This document shows, piece by piece, positions 61,766-64,000 of a stretch of DNA of 64,000 bases (within the stretch, counting starts at the first letter, position 1; the number at the start of each line of letters is the position of its first letter). The stretch comes from Paenibacillus sp. SZ31. GTDB taxonomy: Bacteria > Bacillota > Bacilli > Paenibacillales > Paenibacillaceae. Position numbers and translations under genes: made by a program. The DNA lies in NCBI RefSeq assembly GCF_012912005.1, contig NZ_JABBEA010000019.1:1-64000 (forward strand), given 5' to 3'. The notes under the pieces are model-generated. The model was given only the letters and a program-made list of their open reading frames with translations. It had not been told where the DNA came from and ran no database searches.

Positions 61766-63046
61766 ATGAACTGGTATGAATATGGTCACCTGCTGCCTCT
61801 GCGAATATTGGAGGAAATTCGTTTCTGGAAAGAGCAGGAGAAAGAACATACGCTCGTTATTCGTGCACTGGTTCCTGATCTGGAGCCCGCATACGTCAAG
61901 CTATTGGAGGAATGGGAGGCTATCTTTGCAAACAGTGAGCGAGTAGCGAATCAGATTTTAAAACAACTATTGCCCGCAACCCATCCACCCGCTCCTTACA
62001 TCATTCGTTGTATCGATCAACTTGTGGCGGCAGCTCGTCAGCAATCGAGGGAGTTCATCAAACAGCTGTATGTTCTTCTGGAGCAAAGTGCTGCTGTGCA
62101 AGCTGTTCCGCTTGCCAAAGTACTCATTCTGCATTTTATCCGCGAATCGGAGTATTTTCTGGGGGTATTGGATACGCTCGGTCAACCTGGCATCTTGCGA
62201 GAAACGGATTCCGAGCCATCACTTTTGCTGGAAAATGCGTTGCATGCCTCAGGGTCAGGAAGCGTCCATCGCCAAGCTTCAGAAACTCCAACTTCCCCAC
62301 AGGGAAATGTAAATGCACCTGTTGCTTCAGCTCAGATCCAATCCGCAGCACTTCAGCCTTCACCCAGCGAAAGTGCTTCGAGCCAGCCTGTTTCTACCTC
62401 ACCTCCCGTCAAAGAAAAGCCGGTTCCCATTGGTGGTCACACACTGCCGCCCCTCCCCTATGCGTACAATGCGCTGGAGCCGCATATTGATGAGCTGACG
62501 ATGCGTATCCACCATGACAAACACCATCAATCCTATGTGGACGGACTAAATGTAGCGGAGAAGAAGCTGGCGGAATCGCGAAAAAAGAATAACTTTGAAC
62601 TCATCAAGCACTGGGAACGTGAACTCGCCTTTAACGGGGCAGGTCACTATCTGCATACGATCTTCTGGACGATTATGAACCCTGCTGGCGGGGGTAAACC
62701 TTCCGGTATGCTCGCAGAGCAGATTAAGCGGGATTTCGGCAGTTATGAAGCCTTCAAGAATCAATTCACGGAAGCCGCGAACAAAGTGGAAGGCAGTGGC
62801 TGGGCGATGCTTGTCTGGAGCCCGAGAGCACACCGTTTGGAGATTTTGCAGGCGGAAAAACACCAGAACCTGTCCCAGTCCGACATCGTTCCTCTCCTGC
62901 CACTGGATGTGTGGGAACACGCCTACTATCTGAAGCATCAGAACGAACGCAAAAAGTATATTGAAGACTGGTGGAATGTGGTCTACTGGCCAGCTGTGGC
63001 CGAGCGGTACGAAACTGCACGCAAGCTGTTGTGGCCGCCTTATTAA
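61766..63046 (+). CDS. Superoxide dismutase (Fe/Mn) with N-terminal DUF2935-like domain
   Basis: A 426-residue fusion. Residues 1-145 resemble half of a DUF2935 four-helix protein (EIRFWKEQEKEHTLVIRAL, HFIRESEYFLGVLD), which carries Glu and His residues in a possible metal-binding arrangement. A Ser/Pro/Ala-rich linker (150-218) follows. Residues 222-426 form a complete Fe/Mn superoxide dismutase with metal ligands His249, His297, Asp381 and His385. Normal SODs have about 200 residues. GGAGG lies about 9 bases before the ATG. Subcellular site: no signal peptide, hence cytosol. Confidence 0.9.
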   Translation: MNWYEYGHLLPLRILEEIRFWKEQEKEHTLVIRALVPDLEPAYVKLLEEWEAIFANSERVANQILKQLLPATHPPAPYIIRCIDQLVAAARQQSREFIKQLYVLLEQSAAVQAVPLAKVLILHFIRESEYFLGVLDTLGQPGILRETDSEPSLLLENALHASGSGSVHRQASETPTSPQGNVNAPVASAQIQSAALQPSPSESASSQPVSTSPPVKEKPVPIGGHTLPPLPYAYNALEPHIDELTMRIHHDKHHQSYVDGLNVAEKKLAESRKKNNFELIKHWERELAFNGAGHYLHTIFWTIMNPAGGGKPSGMLAEQIKRDFGSYEAFKNQFTEAANKVEGSGWAMLVWSPRAHRLEILQAEKHQNLSQSDIVPLLPLDVWEHAYYLKHQNERKKYIEDWWNVVYWPAVAERYETARKLLWPPY

Positions 63047-63066
63047 GCTTGGGATTAGATGGCTTA

Positions 63067-63114
63067 GAAAAAAGAGATATCTCCAGCCGAATGACTGAAA
63101 GATATCTCTTTTTG
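63067..63114. terminator. Terminator of the SOD fusion gene
   Basis: AAAAAGAGATATCT and AGATATCTCTTTTT form a 14-bp stem around an inner CAG/CTG. T-runs of five or more flank it on both strands. Confidence 0.85.
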
Positions 63115-63121
63115 GCCATAC

Positions 63122-63155
63122 AAAAAAGCAAGCCTCCTGTAAAAGAGACTTGCTT
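63122..63155 (-). terminator. Terminator of the 74-residue gene
   Basis: On the minus strand AGCAAGTCTC pairs with GAGGCTTGCT (one G-U) and is followed by TTTTTT. Confidence 0.85.
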
Positions 63156-63190
63156 GTATTTTGAGAGACTTCATATTTCTAAATGTTCAC

Positions 63191-63415
63191 TTAAGAAGCA
63201 CAGCCCTCGCACGCCACATAGTTGTCGCCAACCTGTTTGCTAATGGAGATCAGATCGCCCAGCTTGATATCAGACTCATCTGTAAACTCCAGATCAGCTA
63301 TACGTGCAACGATCAGTGCAGCAGCCTCTTCCTTGCTTGTTGCCATTTGGCTGAACTCGGATTTTTCGCCTGTTGATACAACCTCATATAAATACGTATA
63401 TCTCAATGTGTCCAT
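63191..63415 (-). CDS. Hypothetical small protein with C-terminal CxxC
   Basis: A 74-residue soluble protein. The N-terminal part is MDTLRYTYLYEVVSTGEKSE, followed by a helix EEAAALIVARIADLE and a beta-rich end terminating in CEGCAS. The CxxC near the end could bind metal or be redox-active. AAGGAG lies about 9 bases before the ATG. It is monocistronic with a terminator. I do not recognise a family. Confidence 0.65.
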   Translation of the reverse strand: MDTLRYTYLYEVVSTGEKSEFSQMATSKEEAAALIVARIADLEFTDESDIKLGDLISISKQVGDNYVACEGCAS

Positions 63416-63485
63416 CCTAACACTCTCCTTCCGAAATCACATCATATCATCTCTATTAACCAATTCCAAGCCCTATTAAAAAATG

Positions 63486-64000
63486 CTAATCGTAGCGCAG
63501 CTTCATCTGCTCAGCTGTCAGGCGTACTTCTTCAGAGCCAACGCTAAGCACCCTGCTGGTCTCCGCCTGCGGATAGCGATCGCGCAGTGTTCGAACCAAC
63601 GCCGCCGTATATGCCGCAGCTGAAGGTACACCTGCCAATTCTTTCAGACTTGCCATCGTGCCAGGCTGAACATCGGGATATCCTTCACTCGCCCCGCCTG
63701 CTGCATGCTGATAGAATTGTCGCACATCTGCTGCCAATTGATCACCCTGACCGTCCACGATGATAAAAGCCGTAATGATATACGCCTTGGCCTGCCTGCG
63801 CTGGGCAATACCACAGAATTTCAGGCCACCTACACTGACATCATAATCCCCCGGGCAAAATGCACCCTGAACTTCGCCTGTCTGCGCCTGATTGGACCAC
63901 GGCGTTAGCGACTCGGCAATAATCGAAGCCATCTCCCGGAAATCATCACGAATATTGATGGCATGTCCGGGGTTAGGCAGAATCAGCGACACATTGACTA
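63486..64000 (-). CDS. Lipoyl/octanoyl transferase (LipL/LplA-like), partial
   Basis: The C-terminal part (at least 171 residues) of a biotin/lipoate protein ligase fold enzyme. The segment VQGAFCPGDYDVSVGG holds the Cys typical of LipL/LipM octanoyltransferases, and GLKFCGIAQRRQ is the conserved KxxGxxQRR lipoate-site motif. The reading frame is open to the window edge; an internal GTG at 63992 is not the start, as the family sequence continues upstream (...VSLILPNP). It should transfer octanoyl or lipoyl groups to 2-oxoacid dehydrogenases or GcvH. Which one is not decided. Confidence 0.82.
   Translation of the reverse strand, partial: VNVSLILPNPGHAINIRDDFREMASIIAESLTPWSNQAQTGEVQGAFCPGDYDVSVGGLKFCGIAQRRQAKAYIITAFIIVDGQGDQLAADVRQFYQHAAGGASEGYPDVQPGTMASLKELAGVPSAAAYTAALVRTLRDRYPQAETSRVLSVGSEEVRLTAEQMKLRYD

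Noticed and set aside
1..64000. CRISPR arrays, tRNA genes, insertion sequences, prophage genes
   Set aside because: No regularly spaced repeats, no tRNA-like cloverleaf, no transposase or phage proteins were recognised by reading; a dedicated scan was not possible.

Overview
The window reads as a chromosomal segment of a spore-forming, low-to-moderate GC Firmicute, most likely a Paenibacillus. The reasons are two GerA-type germination receptor operons, several copper-amine-oxidase-like (stalk) domains on secreted proteins, a plant-polysaccharide ABC operon under a YesM/YesN-type two-component system, a perfect CcpA cre site, strong Shine-Dalgarno sites with frequent TTG starts, and gene content typical of that genus. 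Genus and species are inference. No prophage, insertion sequence, tRNA or CRISPR array was recognised.

Layout. 1-0.56 kb: an AT-rich leader with what look like tandem rRNA-type promoters pointing off the left edge. 0.56-4.7 kb: guanine permease pbuG behind a guanine riboswitch, a small lipoprotein, and guaA. 5-11 kb: a MoxR ATPase/DUF58/transglutaminase operon and a secreted polysaccharide deacetylase. 11.3-17.4 kb: dedA, then a five-gene germinant receptor operon (A-C-D-B-B) with a sigma-G-like promoter. 17.4-26 kb: bcp, a three-gene ABC-2 exporter, an LCP cell-wall enzyme, hemL, a MocR regulator divergent from an EamA transporter, and a small degenerate fragment resembling the 3' end of trpS. 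26-29.7 kb: a second germinant receptor operon (B-A-C). 29.8-38.7 kb: an orphan sensory-rhodopsin-transducer-family protein, a GC-rich direct repeat, and a regulon for pectin-type sugar use (histidine kinase, AraC-type response regulator, binding protein, two permeases, rhamnogalacturonan acetylesterase-like enzyme). 38.9-45.7 kb: SGNH hydrolase, inositol-phosphatase family protein, UvsE, D-Ala-D-Ala ligase, and an amidase-domain protein. 46-48.8 kb: aconitase. 48.9-53.2 kb: two unknown genes and a vanR-vanS-vanY-vanZ-like cluster lacking vanHAX. 53.3-57 kb: WYL regulator, a zinc-ribbon/effector-binding fusion, an Asp/Glu racemase-like protein and two small unlisted genes. 57-60.2 kb: thiC behind a TPP riboswitch, and an IclR regulator with its operator inside its own promoter. 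60.5-64 kb: alpha/beta hydrolase, a DUF2935-superoxide dismutase fusion, a small protein, and the 3' part of a lipoyl/octanoyl transferase running off the right edge.

The most unusual items are the GC-rich 65-bp direct repeat beside the orphan rhodopsin-transducer protein, the trpS-like remnant, the vanRSYZ set without resistance genes, the DUF2935-SOD fusion, and several promoter-embedded palindromes. I did not find a clear, completely new multi-gene system.
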